Shown: in pieces, positions 25,996 through 35,633 of the stretch
Layout of the letters: each line of letters starts with the position of its first letter
Position numbering within the stretch: the first letter of the stretch is position 1
Assembly: GCA_903832635.1 (NCBI GenBank)
Contig: CAILCF010000005.1
Coordinates: 124,001-188,000 of the forward strand
Length of the DNA stretch: 64,000 nt
Direction: 5' to 3'
Source of the DNA: an uncultured bacterium
Lineage (GTDB): Bacteria > Patescibacteriota > Saccharimonadia > Saccharimonadales > Saccharimonadaceae
Program-made: the position numbers and the translations under genes
Notes under the pieces: model-generated
Told to the model about the DNA's origin: nothing
What the model saw: the letters and a program-made list of their open reading frames with translations, nothing else
Database searches by the model: none

Positions 25996-28620
25996 GTGGC
26001 TAAAAAACCATCTAGATCGCGCAAGTTGAATTTGTATGCTAATTTGTCGCATGGCCGCAAGACAAAGAAGGATTTAAAATCTCGAAAAAAGGCTCAATAT
26101 TTGGCGTCGTTACCGAAACATCCGGTCGAACGATTTTTTTACAGGTTGCAACCTAAACGTTTATGGAAATACTGGACCAGCAAAGAGGGTGGGATAATGG
26201 CATTGAAAATTGTCGGTATCACAATACTGGCATTTGTTATCTTGATTGGTGCATTATTTATCTTTTTCCGAAAAGACCTCGATGCGATTCGACCAGGTGA
26301 ATTATCAAAACGAATTCAAACCACAGCAACCACCTATTATGACCGAAACGGCACAGTTTTATGGGTTGATACGGGTGAAGAAAATTACAAACTTGTTGTT
26401 GATGACAGTGGATTAAGCAAATACCTAAAACAAGCTACTGTCGCAATCGAAGACAAGAACTTTTATAACGAAGGCGGAATCAGCATTACCGGTACTCTTC
26501 GTGCCGCAATTAATAACCTTACCGGTGGCGACACACAAGGTGGCTCGACCCTGACTCAACAACTTGTAAAACAAGTTTTTTTCTCTGATCAAGCCCAACA
26601 AAGAGGTTTGGCCGGAATACCTCGAAAAATTAAAGAAATTATTCTTTCAATCGAAGTAGAAAGGATGTATAACAAAAACCAAATACTTGACTTATATCTG
26701 AATGAGTCGCCGTATGGTGGACGTCGTAACGGCGCCGAATCGGCATCTCAAACATATTTTGGTAAGGCCGCCAAAGATTTAACCATCCCAGAGGCTGCCT
26801 TGCTGGCTGCAATCCCTCAGGATCCTTCGTATTTCAATCCATACAATGTTAGTGGTCACGAGGCATTACTCGAACGTCAACACAATGTTTTGGATAATAT
26901 GGTTGAGCAAGGATATATAACTAAAGCCCAAGCCGAAACTGCTAAAAAATATCCTATTCTTGACCACATCACGCCAGAGGCAGACCAATATGCAAATATC
27001 AAAGCACCACACTTCGTCCAGATGGTTCGTTCCGAACTTATAAAGGAGCTTGGGAATGCTACGGTTGGCAAGGGTGGCCTAAGTGTTAAAACGACTCTTG
27101 ATATTCGAATCCAGAACAAATTAGAAAGTGCTATGAATGACGAATTTAATTCATATATTCCTGCTTGGGCTGGCTTTTCAAACGGTGCCGGTACTGTCGA
27201 GGACACCAAGACCGGACAAATCGTTGCCCTTCTTGGCAGCCGTGATTTTAAATATCCGGGTTATGGTCAAGACAACGCAGCAACTGCTTATTTACAACCG
27301 GGATCATCTGTAAAACCGTTGGTATACTCGCAACTATTCCAGAAAAAACCACTTGGGCAGGTAAATTACGGTAGCGGCAGCAAATTGAATGACAGCAATA
27401 TCAGCGGTATTTACGGGGCACCGCTATTTGATGCTGACCGCAAATTCTTGGGTCCGATAACAATTCGCTCAGCCCTGGCAACTTCACGAAATGTACCTGC
27501 TGTCGAAGCAATGTATATATCTGGCGTTAAACCTACTCTTGATACAATTCACAAACTTGGCGGGACAAGTTATTGCACACAGGGTGACGAAGTTAATGTC
27601 GGGTTGGCGTCTGCTATCGGTGGATGTGGAATAAAACAAGTTGACCTGGTCAACGCCTATGCATCCCTTGCCAGAATGGGTGCATACAAGCCTCAGTCGA
27701 CCATACTTGAAGTTAAAAATAGTTCTAATGAAGTATTGAAAAAATGGACAGATACAGCACCTGTGCAGGTCGTAGACCCACAGTCTGCTTATATTGTCGC
27801 CAACATTCTAAATGACGATAATGCCAGAGCACCACTCGATGGTCACCATGCACTCGGTATGGATATTCCTGGAGTAAAGACATCGACCAAGACTGGCACG
27901 TCTGATAAAGGTGGCTCCGCTAAGGACATTTGGATGGCCAGCTATAGTCCTGCACTTACGATGGCAGTTTGGTTTGGTAATTCAGATGCGACAATTTTGA
28001 AAAACGGTACTTCATCATTACCAGGGGCAATTATCGCCAAGGTCATGGAGTATGCCCACAAGGAAGTTTATGCCCCACAAGGACTCTGGAAAACCGGTGA
28101 CTGGTACGCTGTTCCAAAAGGCATACAGACAGTCGGCGGGGAAGTATACCCTTCATGGTGGACTTCAAACCAGGGTCAATCGACTACCAAGATGACTTTT
28201 GATAAAGTATCGAAAAAGAAAGCAACGACTTTAACGCCGCCAGGCGCACAAATTCAACTTGACGTTACGAAGATGGTTGATCCGATTACTAAAAAAGATG
28301 TATTTATAGCGCCGGATGGTTACGATGCCAGTGCTGATGATGATGTTCACAAAGCATCCGATGTACCTCCATCTGTATCTATTACTGTTGAACAAAATGC
28401 AAAATATACATATACAATAACGGTGACTGTTTCAGCCGGAACATTTTCACTTACCGGTACCCAAGTTGATGTCGGTGGAACAGTTTTGACACCAAGTGGG
28501 TCTGGTACTTATACATATACTGTTAGCCCGACAGATCCTTCAAAGACAGTTACGGCAACTGCTACGGATAGTGGTTTTTACACCGGTACAAACACTGCTA
28601 CGATAAATGCGAGCACATAA
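25996..28620 (+). CDS. Class A penicillin-binding protein (PBP1A-type)
   Basis: Bifunctional peptidoglycan synthase. It is 874 aa from a GTG start. It has a basic cytoplasmic tail (about residues 1-65), one membrane helix (about 68-90), a GT51 glycosyltransferase domain (EDKNFYNEGGISITG and GGSTLTQQLVKQVFF), and a transpeptidase domain with SxxK in PGSSVKPLVYS, SxN in ATSRNVPAVEA and KTG in TKTGTSDKGG. A threonine/serine-rich Ig-like tail (about 785-874) follows. Two overlapping TATAAT hexamers lie 25-38 nt upstream. It converges on the PIN-TRAM gene with 7 nt between stops. This shows that the organism makes its own wall. Confidence 0.95.
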   Translation: MAKKPSRSRKLNLYANLSHGRKTKKDLKSRKKAQYLASLPKHPVERFFYRLQPKRLWKYWTSKEGGIMALKIVGITILAFVILIGALFIFFRKDLDAIRPGELSKRIQTTATTYYDRNGTVLWVDTGEENYKLVVDDSGLSKYLKQATVAIEDKNFYNEGGISITGTLRAAINNLTGGDTQGGSTLTQQLVKQVFFSDQAQQRGLAGIPRKIKEIILSIEVERMYNKNQILDLYLNESPYGGRRNGAESASQTYFGKAAKDLTIPEAALLAAIPQDPSYFNPYNVSGHEALLERQHNVLDNMVEQGYITKAQAETAKKYPILDHITPEADQYANIKAPHFVQMVRSELIKELGNATVGKGGLSVKTTLDIRIQNKLESAMNDEFNSYIPAWAGFSNGAGTVEDTKTGQIVALLGSRDFKYPGYGQDNAATAYLQPGSSVKPLVYSQLFQKKPLGQVNYGSGSKLNDSNISGIYGAPLFDADRKFLGPITIRSALATSRNVPAVEAMYISGVKPTLDTIHKLGGTSYCTQGDEVNVGLASAIGGCGIKQVDLVNAYASLARMGAYKPQSTILEVKNSSNEVLKKWTDTAPVQVVDPQSAYIVANILNDDNARAPLDGHHALGMDIPGVKTSTKTGTSDKGGSAKDIWMASYSPALTMAVWFGNSDATILKNGTSSLPGAIIAKVMEYAHKEVYAPQGLWKTGDWYAVPKGIQTVGGEVYPSWWTSNQGQSTTKMTFDKVSKKKATTLTPPGAQIQLDVTKMVDPITKKDVFIAPDGYDASADDDVHKASDVPPSVSITVEQNAKYTYTITVTVSAGTFSLTGTQVDVGGTVLTPSGSGTYTYTVSPTDPSKTVTATATDSGFYTGTNTATINAST

Positions 28621-28627
28621 ATAAATT

Positions 28628-29488
28628 TTACTGTTTATTAATCAAATCAACCATGTCTTGTTCATTATTGGAAGGTTTTGTTTTTGGTTGATAGGTGCGA
28701 TTCGATTGTTTATTCGGATATCGATTCGAACGATTATTTTGATATTGAGGTGGTTTTTTATCTCTAACGACTGGCTTTTTTGCCGGGATAGGCTTGTTAT
28801 TCTCGATTAGTTTGGCAAACATCATCTTTCCGGCAGCGGTCTGGAGACTTCGTATAAACTCAATCTCAACGGTTTGCCCAATTCTACTGCTGGCATGTTC
28901 AACTACAACCATTGTTCCATCTGTTAAATGACCGACAGCTTGGTGTGAATCTTGCCCCTTTTGGGTGAGTTCAAGCATCATTTTTTCGCCTGGTAGATAC
29001 GCCATCCGAAGGCTCATCGCTAAATCATTAACATTTAATACGTTAATATTTTCGACAACTGCTACCTTGTTCAAGTTATAATCAATCGTACATATCGAGC
29101 CCTGATATTTTTTCGCAAGTTTTAATAGTCGCTCATCAACACCCTCTTCGGCCTTGCTACCATCTTGAAAAATTTCGACTTTGACATTCGGCATTTCTTG
29201 TAGCTCAGTTACCACATCCAAACCATGCCTGGCTCGAGCTCGTTTTTCATTATCTGCATTGTCTGCTAAAAATTGGAGTTCTCCAATTACACTCCTAGGA
29301 ATACTTAATTTTCCGTTTATAAAGCCTGACTGTGCCACAGCGATTATACGCCCATCAATTAACACTGACGTATCAACGAAAATTGGTCTGACATCTTTTT
29401 TGTGTGATAATTTTTTTGTATTAACTGATACCAGATATGTAACTTCCGCTACAATGATAATAAGTAGCGCAATTGTAATTAATTCCAT
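28628..29488 (-). CDS. Membrane-anchored PIN-TRAM domain protein (YacL-like)
   Basis: One N-terminal membrane helix (ELITIALLIIIVAEVTYLV) is followed by a PIN nuclease-type domain: FVDTSVLIDGRI with the first acidic residues, EEGVDERLLKLA and CTIDYNLNKVA with later ones. A TRAM RNA-binding domain comes next (about residues 205-255). The tail is Asn/Arg/Pro-rich and disordered. The YacL/PilT-N-TRAM family is widespread in Gram-positives; its role is unclear, possibly RNA cleavage at the membrane. The track start is a TTG at 29512; GGGAG lies 8 nt before the ATG at 29488, which I prefer (286 aa). radA is directly upstream. Confidence 0.88.
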   Translation of the reverse strand: MELITIALLIIIVAEVTYLVSVNTKKLSHKKDVRPIFVDTSVLIDGRIIAVAQSGFINGKLSIPRSVIGELQFLADNADNEKRARARHGLDVVTELQEMPNVKVEIFQDGSKAEEGVDERLLKLAKKYQGSICTIDYNLNKVAVVENINVLNVNDLAMSLRMAYLPGEKMMLELTQKGQDSHQAVGHLTDGTMVVVEHASSRIGQTVEIEFIRSLQTAAGKMMFAKLIENNKPIPAKKPVVRDKKPPQYQNNRSNRYPNKQSNRTYQPKTKPSNNEQDMVDLINKQ

Positions 29489-29530
29489 AATCATTTCTCC
29501 CTTGTCCCCCAAAACTTAAGTTATGGAGGA

Positions 29531-30886
29531 TTACTTTTGTAGATAGTCGATTAACGCTGTTCGCAAATCACTAACTTCTTTAATAAATGAATTCTTTCTT
29601 GTACTTTTTGGTGCAATTGCTTGAACAAATCCAAGCTTTTTTGCTTCTGCAACTCGTCTATCGGCTGACTGGACCGACCTAATTTCGCCACCTAATCCAA
29701 CTTCTCCGAATACGACTATGCCGTCGTCGATTCGTCGTGAGGCGGCAGCGCTGGCAATAGCCATACAAATTGCCAAATCCGAGGCTTGATCATTTAGCTT
29801 TAGTCCGCCGACAACATTGATGTAAATATCCTTGTCGGATAAGTTTAGTTTTGTACGGCGTTCTAGAACTGCGATTAATAAATTCAATCTGTTTAAATCA
29901 AAGCCACTGGCTGTACGTTTAGGATAACCGAAGTTGGTAGGATTAACAAGTGCTTGAATTTCAACAAGTAAAGGTCGAGTGCCTTCAATAGTTGCCAAAA
30001 CAACCGAACCGTCGGTGTTCTGTCTTTCGGCTAACAGCGCCGCAGACGGATTTTTTACCAAACTAAGACCACCTTCATTCATTTCAAAAATCGCAGCTTC
30101 GTTGGTTGAACCGAATCTATTTTTTGCTGCACGGATTATTTTGAAACCGCCATACCTATCGCCCTCGAACTGCAGCACAACATCGACCAAGTGCTCTAAT
30201 ACTTTTGGACCGGCAATACTTCCCTCTTTCGTAACATGCCCGACCAAAACAACAGCCGAGCCTGATTGTTTGGCAGCTCGAATAATTACATTGCTGCTGT
30301 TTGTAATCTGAGATACGGTTCCAGGAGCTGAAGTAATTTCGTCCAGTGCGAGTGTTTGAATTGAGTCAATAATGACCAACTTATAACCCCCGGATCTGAT
30401 TGTTGCAGCAATATCGTCAGCACTTGTACTTGATGCAAAGCTTATTTCCTCACTTTTTTCAGCACCCAATCTGATTGCCCGTAGCTTGACTTGACTGGCA
30501 GACTCTTCACCGCTGGCATAAAGCACAGGATTATCGTGTGCAACAAAAGCCGAAACTTGTAAAAGTAACGTACTTTTACCTATCCCTGGTTGTCCTGCAA
30601 TCAAAACGACACTTCCTGGTAAAATTCCACCACCAAGGACTTCATCTAGATCGCTAAAGCCCGTTGGAAGGCGACTTGCCCCCTCGGTGCTTGAAATAGA
30701 ACGCATCGTTTGCACGTCTAAAACTTTACCCGAACTTCCACTTCTGGCAACTACTGATTTTCCATTTGACAATGCAACTTGCTCGACCAGAGTATTCCAC
30801 TCTCCACAATTATCACACTTGCCGACCCATTTCGGATAATTTGCCCCACAATTCTGACAAACAAACAATGTTTTTGATTTAACCAT
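29531..30886 (-). CDS. radA: DNA repair protein RadA
   Basis: RecA-like branch-migration helicase acting in recombination and transformation. It is 451 aa. An N-terminal zinc finger CQNCGANYPKWVGKCDNCGEW is intact, with Walker A GQPGIGKSTLL (about residue 95) and the RadA-specific KNRFG motif (RAAKNRFGSTNE). A Lon-like C-terminal domain follows (VVGGLKLNDQASDLAICMAI). The start has no Shine-Dalgarno; TATACT ends 7 nt upstream. The intact zinc finger contrasts with the lost zinc sites of RpoC and the PilB-like ATPase. Confidence 0.97.
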   Translation of the reverse strand: MVKSKTLFVCQNCGANYPKWVGKCDNCGEWNTLVEQVALSNGKSVVARSGSSGKVLDVQTMRSISSTEGASRLPTGFSDLDEVLGGGILPGSVVLIAGQPGIGKSTLLLQVSAFVAHDNPVLYASGEESASQVKLRAIRLGAEKSEEISFASSTSADDIAATIRSGGYKLVIIDSIQTLALDEITSAPGTVSQITNSSNVIIRAAKQSGSAVVLVGHVTKEGSIAGPKVLEHLVDVVLQFEGDRYGGFKIIRAAKNRFGSTNEAAIFEMNEGGLSLVKNPSAALLAERQNTDGSVVLATIEGTRPLLVEIQALVNPTNFGYPKRTASGFDLNRLNLLIAVLERRTKLNLSDKDIYINVVGGLKLNDQASDLAICMAIASAAASRRIDDGIVVFGEVGLGGEIRSVQSADRRVAEAKKLGFVQAIAPKSTRKNSFIKEVSDLRTALIDYLQK

Positions 30887-30893
30887 TACCTAT

Positions 30894-30899
30894 AGTATA
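30894..30899 (-). promoter_or_regulatory. -10 box of radA (leaderless)
   Basis: Minus-strand TATACT, 7 nt before the ATG, right after the stop of the upstream membrane protein gene. Confidence 0.55.
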
Positions 30900-30901
30900 C
30901 C

Positions 30902-31912
30902 TTAAACTGACGGTGATGACACAAGGTTGCTATTTATCGTATCGAATAATTTCTTTGATTGAGTTGCATATGAATTATACTGTGCCACCATATCTTGATA
31001 ATTTTTATAGTCGTTTTGGATCGTTGCTCGTGTCGCATCCAAAGCTGCTGCTCGACTTACTAATACGGCCCTTTCATTATTAAATTGCGATTGTGATGTG
31101 AACCCGCCGTTTTGAGCTCGTTCGTTAAACGCACTAATATCATTCTTTAGCAATTGTGCATCAATATTATATTGACTCGATAGGGATGTTATAACAGACA
31201 ATAGCTTGTCAATCTGCCCCGATAAGTCATCGGCTTTGGCTTTAAGTGATTTAAATACTCCACTATATTTGGCATCCAAATTCACCACGTCTTGTCGATT
31301 TACGAAATACTGGTCGTAATATGATTCAAGTTCAGGATCGAGTTGTGCAACTTCAGTTCCAATTATTGAATGCAATTCATTATCGCGTTGTCCCGGTTCA
31401 TAACTGCTGTAAAACGCCAGTAAATCTGCGTAGTATTTATTCCCGGAAAGTTTTTTATATTCATCTTCGAGTAATTTATCAACTTTGATTTTTTCTGAAT
31501 CACTTATACGATTATATATTGCATGCAAAGTTTCGTGAGCTGCTGTTACTTCGCTAATCCCATCAAGTTGTTTGTCGGAAATATAATTAATATAAATTTT
31601 ATTCCCACTAAAACAACCTAATATCGCGCTCGTTTTTTCGGTATTATTACAAGTTTTGTTAAATTCGACTGCTGTCGATGTATCGAACAAGGATGGTTGA
31701 GAAGCATAATAATAAAATATACCATTATCATTCAATCCGGCCCGCTTAACCAAGCTGGTTGCTTGTTCGGTTGGTTTATAGCCCCAAACAGTAATCTGAT
31801 CGATTATTCTTTGTCTATATACCAAGATAAGCATTGTTGCGACAACCATAATTAAACAGAATATTATCAATGATAATATTCTAGTTTGTTTTCTACTTCT
31901 CTGCGGCGACAC
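30902..31912 (-). CDS. Membrane protein with HExxH motif, putative metallopeptidase
   Basis: One N-terminal helix (RILSLIIFCLIMVVATMLILVY) places a roughly 300-residue domain outside the cell. It contains VTAAHETLHAIYNRI, an HExxH zinc-peptidase-type motif, followed by acidic residues that could supply the third ligand. A pair of cysteines (about 30 residues before it) and a long C-terminal coiled coil (KAKADDLSGQIDKLLSVI onward) are also seen. No known family was recognised. The track start at 32011 lies deep inside clpC. The GTG at 31912, preceded by AGGTGG, is my choice (336 aa, 20-nt overlap with clpC); ATG 31930 is the alternative. Confidence 0.7.
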   Translation of the reverse strand: MSPQRSRKQTRILSLIIFCLIMVVATMLILVYRQRIIDQITVWGYKPTEQATSLVKRAGLNDNGIFYYYASQPSLFDTSTAVEFNKTCNNTEKTSAILGCFSGNKIYINYISDKQLDGISEVTAAHETLHAIYNRISDSEKIKVDKLLEDEYKKLSGNKYYADLLAFYSSYEPGQRDNELHSIIGTEVAQLDPELESYYDQYFVNRQDVVNLDAKYSGVFKSLKAKADDLSGQIDKLLSVITSLSSQYNIDAQLLKNDISAFNERAQNGGFTSQSQFNNERAVLVSRAAALDATRATIQNDYKNYQDMVAQYNSYATQSKKLFDTINSNLVSSPSV

Positions 31913-34370
31913 TAATTTCCACCTCACCATTATTAGTGCCAATCGTAAGAACACTCCCTTTTTCATATTCACCGGACAAAATCCCGTCCGCAATCCGATG
32001 TTCAAATTCATCTTGAATCACTCGTCGCAACGGTCTGGCCCCAAATTTTTCACTAAATCCTTTTTTAATAATTAGCTTTTTTGCGGCAGGTCGAATAACC
32101 AGATGAATTCCTTTTGGAATTAACCTGTATTGGAGTTCACTTATTTGAATATCAAATATTTTTTTAATTTGCATACGCATCAAAGCTCTAAATGTAACGA
32201 TAGCGTCAAAGCGGTTAATCAATTCCGGACGCATAATTTTTGCTAGTGCTAGCTCTGCAGCCTCGGCATTTTCGTTATGAATTTCTTCGAGTTTACTCTC
32301 ATCACTTTTTGATGTGGCATGAAATCCCAGGCTTGATTCTTTCATCATTTGCTGTGCACCCAAATTACTGGTTAAAATAACAATTGTGTTACTAAAGTTG
32401 ACTTTTCGACCTTTAGCATCGGTAAGACTGCCCTCTTCAAGAATTTGAAGCAATAAATTAAAGACACTAGGATGAGCCTTTTCTATTTCATCAAATAACA
32501 CGACACTGTATGGTTGGCGACGAATTTTATCGGTCAATTGACCACCATCATCATAACCAACATAACCAGCCGGAGCTCCAACCAAACGCGATGTATTATG
32601 CTTTTCGCTAAATTCACTCATATCGATTTTTATCAGTGAATCTTCACTACCAAATACTTCACGCGCAAGAACCTTTGCCAGTTCGGTTTTACCAACTCCT
32701 GTTGGTCCCATAAATACAAATGAACCGATTGGACGATTGCTGCTGGCAACGCCACTCCGCCCACGTCTAATTGCGCTAGAAACTTTTTCAACAGCTTCCT
32801 TTTGCCCAATTATATATTTTCCAATATGTTTTTCCAGATTTCGAAGTAGTTTTGCTTCGGACTTTCGAACTCGTCTGACAGGTACGCCTGTCATAGATGC
32901 AATTGCATAAGCAATATCATCATCAGTAAGAACAATTGGTTTTTTTGACTCGGATGTATCTTTTATTTCATCTAGTCTGTCTGATATTTGACTGGAACGA
33001 GTTTTGTATAATGCTGCCCGTTCATAATCCTCAGAAAGCACCGCCTCTTCCATTTTTTCATTTAAGTTTTTAAGTTGTTTTGAAAGTTCTCGTACTTTAC
33101 TTGGTTTTTGACCGGAACGTACACGAACCAAAGCTGCTGCTTCATCAATTACATCGATAGCCTTGTCGGGCATAAAACGTTCGTTGACATACCTGTCGGC
33201 CATATATACAGTATCTTCGATTAATTCGTCGCTCATGCTGACCCCATGGTGCTTTTCATATGCGTGACGCAGACCCTTTAGTATTGATACTGTCTCTTTT
33301 AGGGTTGGCTCAGGAACAACGATGACCTGAAGCCGTCGCTCTAGTGCACTGTCCTTTTCAATATACTTCCTATATTCTTCTGATGTCGTAGCGCCGATTA
33401 ATCTGATTTCACCCCTGGCCAGTGCGGGTTTTAGCATATTAGCAGCATCAATTGAACCTTCGGCAGCACCGGCACCGACTAATAAATGAAGTTCGTCAAT
33501 AAATACAATTACATTTTTTTGATGTTGTAACTCGGCAATAACTTTTTTTAATCGTTCCTCAAATTCACCACGGTATTTTGTCCCGGCAATCATTCCCGCC
33601 AAATCAATCTGGACTATTCGTTTGTCCAAAAGATAGTCAGGGACATCTTCACGAGCAATCCGTTGAGCTAAACCTTCGACAATTGCTGTTTTACCAACAC
33701 CGGGTTCACCAATCAAAACCGGGTTGTTTTTGGTCCTACGGCTAAGGATGGTTATTGCCCGTTCTTCTTGTTTGTCACGACCGATTACCGGGTCAAGCTT
33801 TCCAGCTTTTGCCAATGCAGTCAAATCAGTCCCATATATCCCAAGTGACCCCTTTTTACGTGTTGGTCGTTTTTCGATATATGCCGGTACGACTGAATAG
33901 TCACCATCGATAGATTCTTGTTTTTGATCAAGTAAATCTTCGATTTCTGATACGAGCTCTGCCGTACCTACACCCATATCTCTTAAAAGAACTGCTGCAC
34001 GCGAACTTTTTTGATTCAATATACTATATAACATGTGCTCGGTTCCCAAGAATTCCTGGTGATACTCTTGGGCAATTTCCCAACTCATTTTTAATGTTAG
34101 CTTAGCGGTCTCGCTTAATGCTTTCGCCTCTGTGCTTACTATTACCGTCATAGGAACTGCATTCAGTGCATCTTGGGCTCGATTCAGGGTGACGCCTGCA
34201 TCAGCAAGCACTTTGGCGCCAACCGATGATCCTTGAGCCAAAATACCCAGTAATAAATGCTCTGTTGCAATATAAGAGCTGCCATAACTTTGCGCGATAA
34301 TGTTTGCGTGTTGCAAACTGGTGCGGGCATTATCGGTCAAGCGTGATATCAGTTCTGAAAATTCTTCCAC
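31893..34370 (-). CDS. clpC: Clp protease ATPase subunit ClpC
   Basis: AAA+ unfoldase that feeds substrates to ClpP. It is 825 aa. Double Clp-N repeats occupy about residues 1-145, D1 has [15 protein letters not shown] (about 218), a UVR-type middle segment lies at about 435-470 ([20 protein letters not shown]), and D2 has [15 protein letters not shown] (about 553) and [17 protein letters not shown]. The start is GTG at 34370, without Shine-Dalgarno. An extended -10 TGGTATAAT ends 8 nt upstream, in the short gap after nusA, so clpC is probably transcribed separately as a leaderless message. Confidence 0.96.
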   Translation of the reverse strand: MEEFSELISRLTDNARTSLQHANIIAQSYGSSYIATEHLLLGILAQGSSVGAKVLADAGVTLNRAQDALNAVPMTVIVSTEAKALSETAKLTLKMSWEIAQEYHQEFLGTEHMLYSILNQKSSRAAVLLRDMGVGTAELVSEIEDLLDQKQESIDGDYSVVPAYIEKRPTRKKGSLGIYGTDLTALAKAGKLDPVIGRDKQEERAITILSRRTKNNPVLIGEPGVGKTAIVEGLAQRIAREDVPDYLLDKRIVQIDLAGMIAGTKYRGEFEERLKKVIAELQHQKNVIVFIDELHLLVGAGAAEGSIDAANMLKPALARGEIRLIGATTSEEYRKYIEKDSALERRLQVIVVPEPTLKETVSILKGLRHAYEKHHGVSMSDELIEDTVYMADRYVNERFMPDKAIDVIDEAAALVRVRSGQKPSKVRELSKQLKNLNEKMEEAVLSEDYERAALYKTRSSQISDRLDEIKDTSESKKPIVLTDDDIAYAIASMTGVPVRRVRKSEAKLLRNLEKHIGKYIIGQKEAVEKVSSAIRRGRSGVASSNRPIGSFVFMGPTGVGKTELAKVLAREVFGSEDSLIKIDMSEFSEKHNTSRLVGAPAGYVGYDDGGQLTDKIRRQPYSVVLFDEIEKAHPSVFNLLLQILEEGSLTDAKGRKVNFSNTIVILTSNLGAQQMMKESSLGFHATSKSDESKLEEIHNENAEAAELALAKIMRPELINRFDAIVTFRALMRMQIKKIFDIQISELQYRLIPKGIHLVIRPAAKKLIIKKGFSEKFGARPLRRVIQDEFEHRIADGILSGEYEKGSVLTIGTNNGEVEISVAAEK

Positions 34371-34378
34371 TAACTTAT

Positions 34379-34387
34379 ATTATACCA
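34379..34387 (-). promoter_or_regulatory. Extended -10 of clpC (leaderless, GTG start)
   Basis: Minus-strand TGGTATAAT (hexamer 34379-34384), 8 nt before the GTG. Confidence 0.65.
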
Positions 34388-34395
34388 AAAATCGG

Positions 34396-35520
34396 CTATT
34401 TTGTGGACTTAGAAACAGCGTCCAGTAGACTGTCTTCGATATTTTTGTGACGCGTCTGTTTTACTGTTTTTGTTGCAGCTGCAACTTGTTCTATATCCAG
34501 TTCATAACCGGTTAATCGGCTTGCTAGGCGGACGTTTTGGCCGGACCTGCCAATAGCAATTGATTGTTGGTCTTCATTTACAAATACTGTCGCACGTTTA
34601 TTCTTTTCATCAATTTCAACTTTCGAAACTTCAGCTGGACTGAGAGCGTTTTTGATAAACTGATCACTACTGTCATCAAAAGCGATGATATCAATTTTTT
34701 CTTGTTCGCCAATTTCATTCATTACTGCTTGGACTCTTGTCCCGTGACCGCCAACAAATGTTCCAATTGGGTCAACACCCGGTGAAGTACTAGAAACGGC
34801 AATTTTTGTACGCCTACCAGCTTCCCTGGCAATTGCCCGAATTTCAACGGCACCGGTTTCAATTTCCGGTACTTCTTGTCGGAATAAATATTCTACAAAT
34901 TGTTCATTGGCTCGACTAAGGATTAACTGTGGTCCGTGGTTATCACGTTCAATATTTTTAATAAATACCTTGATACGACTGCCGATTGTATAGTATTCGC
35001 CTTGAATCTGCTCGCTTTGCGGAATAATTCCGCTGGCTTTGCCTAGATCAACTCTGACAACACGCGGTTCGATTCGTTGAACGGTTCCATTGACGACGGT
35101 GCCGATTTTATCCTCGAATTCCTCTAATACGACTTCACGTTCAGCTTCGCGTAAACGCTGTAAAACAACTTGCTTTGCCGTTTGAGCTGCAACTCGTCCG
35201 AATGAAGTGACTTCATGCATTTCTTCGATTCGATCACCTAATACGGCGTCCTTTTTAATTTTCTTTGCATCTTTCAAGCTAATTTCAACCGCAGGTGAGC
35301 CAACTTCATCAACAACTTCTCGCGAAACATAAACATTCGCTGTCCCGTCATTGATATTTAACTCCGATCGTACCTCTTGGTCGCGTTCACCATGGTCGCG
35401 TCGCCAAGCTGCAGCAATTGCTTGTTCTATGACAGACAGTACCGTCTCTTCGGGTAAATTTTTCTCTTCGGCAATAGTATGAACTGCCAGTACTAGTTGT
35501 TTGACATTAATTTCTTCCAT
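34396..35520 (-). CDS. nusA: Transcription termination/antitermination factor NusA
   Basis: NusA binds RNA polymerase and nascent RNA to tune pausing and termination. It is 374 aa: an N-terminal polymerase-binding domain (about 1-125), S1 (about 135-205, GTVVNGTVQRIEPRVVRVDLG), then KH1 and KH2 (VGGHGTRVQAVMNEIGEQE; AIGRSGQNVRLASRLTG). The C-terminal acidic repeats of E. coli NusA are absent, as in most bacteria. AAGGAG precedes the ATG at 35520. The leader has its own promoter and a terminator-like hairpin. Confidence 0.96.
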   Translation of the reverse strand: MEEINVKQLVLAVHTIAEEKNLPEETVLSVIEQAIAAAWRRDHGERDQEVRSELNINDGTANVYVSREVVDEVGSPAVEISLKDAKKIKKDAVLGDRIEEMHEVTSFGRVAAQTAKQVVLQRLREAEREVVLEEFEDKIGTVVNGTVQRIEPRVVRVDLGKASGIIPQSEQIQGEYYTIGSRIKVFIKNIERDNHGPQLILSRANEQFVEYLFRQEVPEIETGAVEIRAIAREAGRRTKIAVSSTSPGVDPIGTFVGGHGTRVQAVMNEIGEQEKIDIIAFDDSSDQFIKNALSPAEVSKVEIDEKNKRATVFVNEDQQSIAIGRSGQNVRLASRLTGYELDIEQVAAATKTVKQTRHKNIEDSLLDAVSKSTK

Positions 35521-35559
35521 ATTGTTTCTCCTTTATTAAATAGCTTCGGTTATCCTATT

Positions 35560-35580
35560 AAAAAAGCCGACCTGCCGGCC
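35560..35580 (-). terminator. Terminator-like hairpin in the nusA leader
   Basis: On the minus strand a GC-rich stem GGCCG-GCAGGT-CGGCT is followed by a run of six T. It lies between the likely nusA promoter and the nusA start, so it may act as an attenuator as well as ending the upstream HNH gene. The stem is short (four GC pairs plus one G-U). A second stem, TGCAAT-TAGTAC-ATTGCA, precedes it. Confidence 0.6.
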
Positions 35581-35604
35581 GACGTTATGCAATGTACTAA
35601 TTGC

Positions 35605-35633
35605 ATTATATCTCATTTTTATTTACTTGGCAA
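35605..35633 (-). promoter_or_regulatory. Promoter of nusA
   Basis: Minus-strand TTGCCA (35628-35633), a 17-nt spacer and TATAAT (35605-35610). It overlaps the end of the HNH gene. The start near 35598 gives a leader of about 78 nt that contains two hairpins. Confidence 0.65.
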
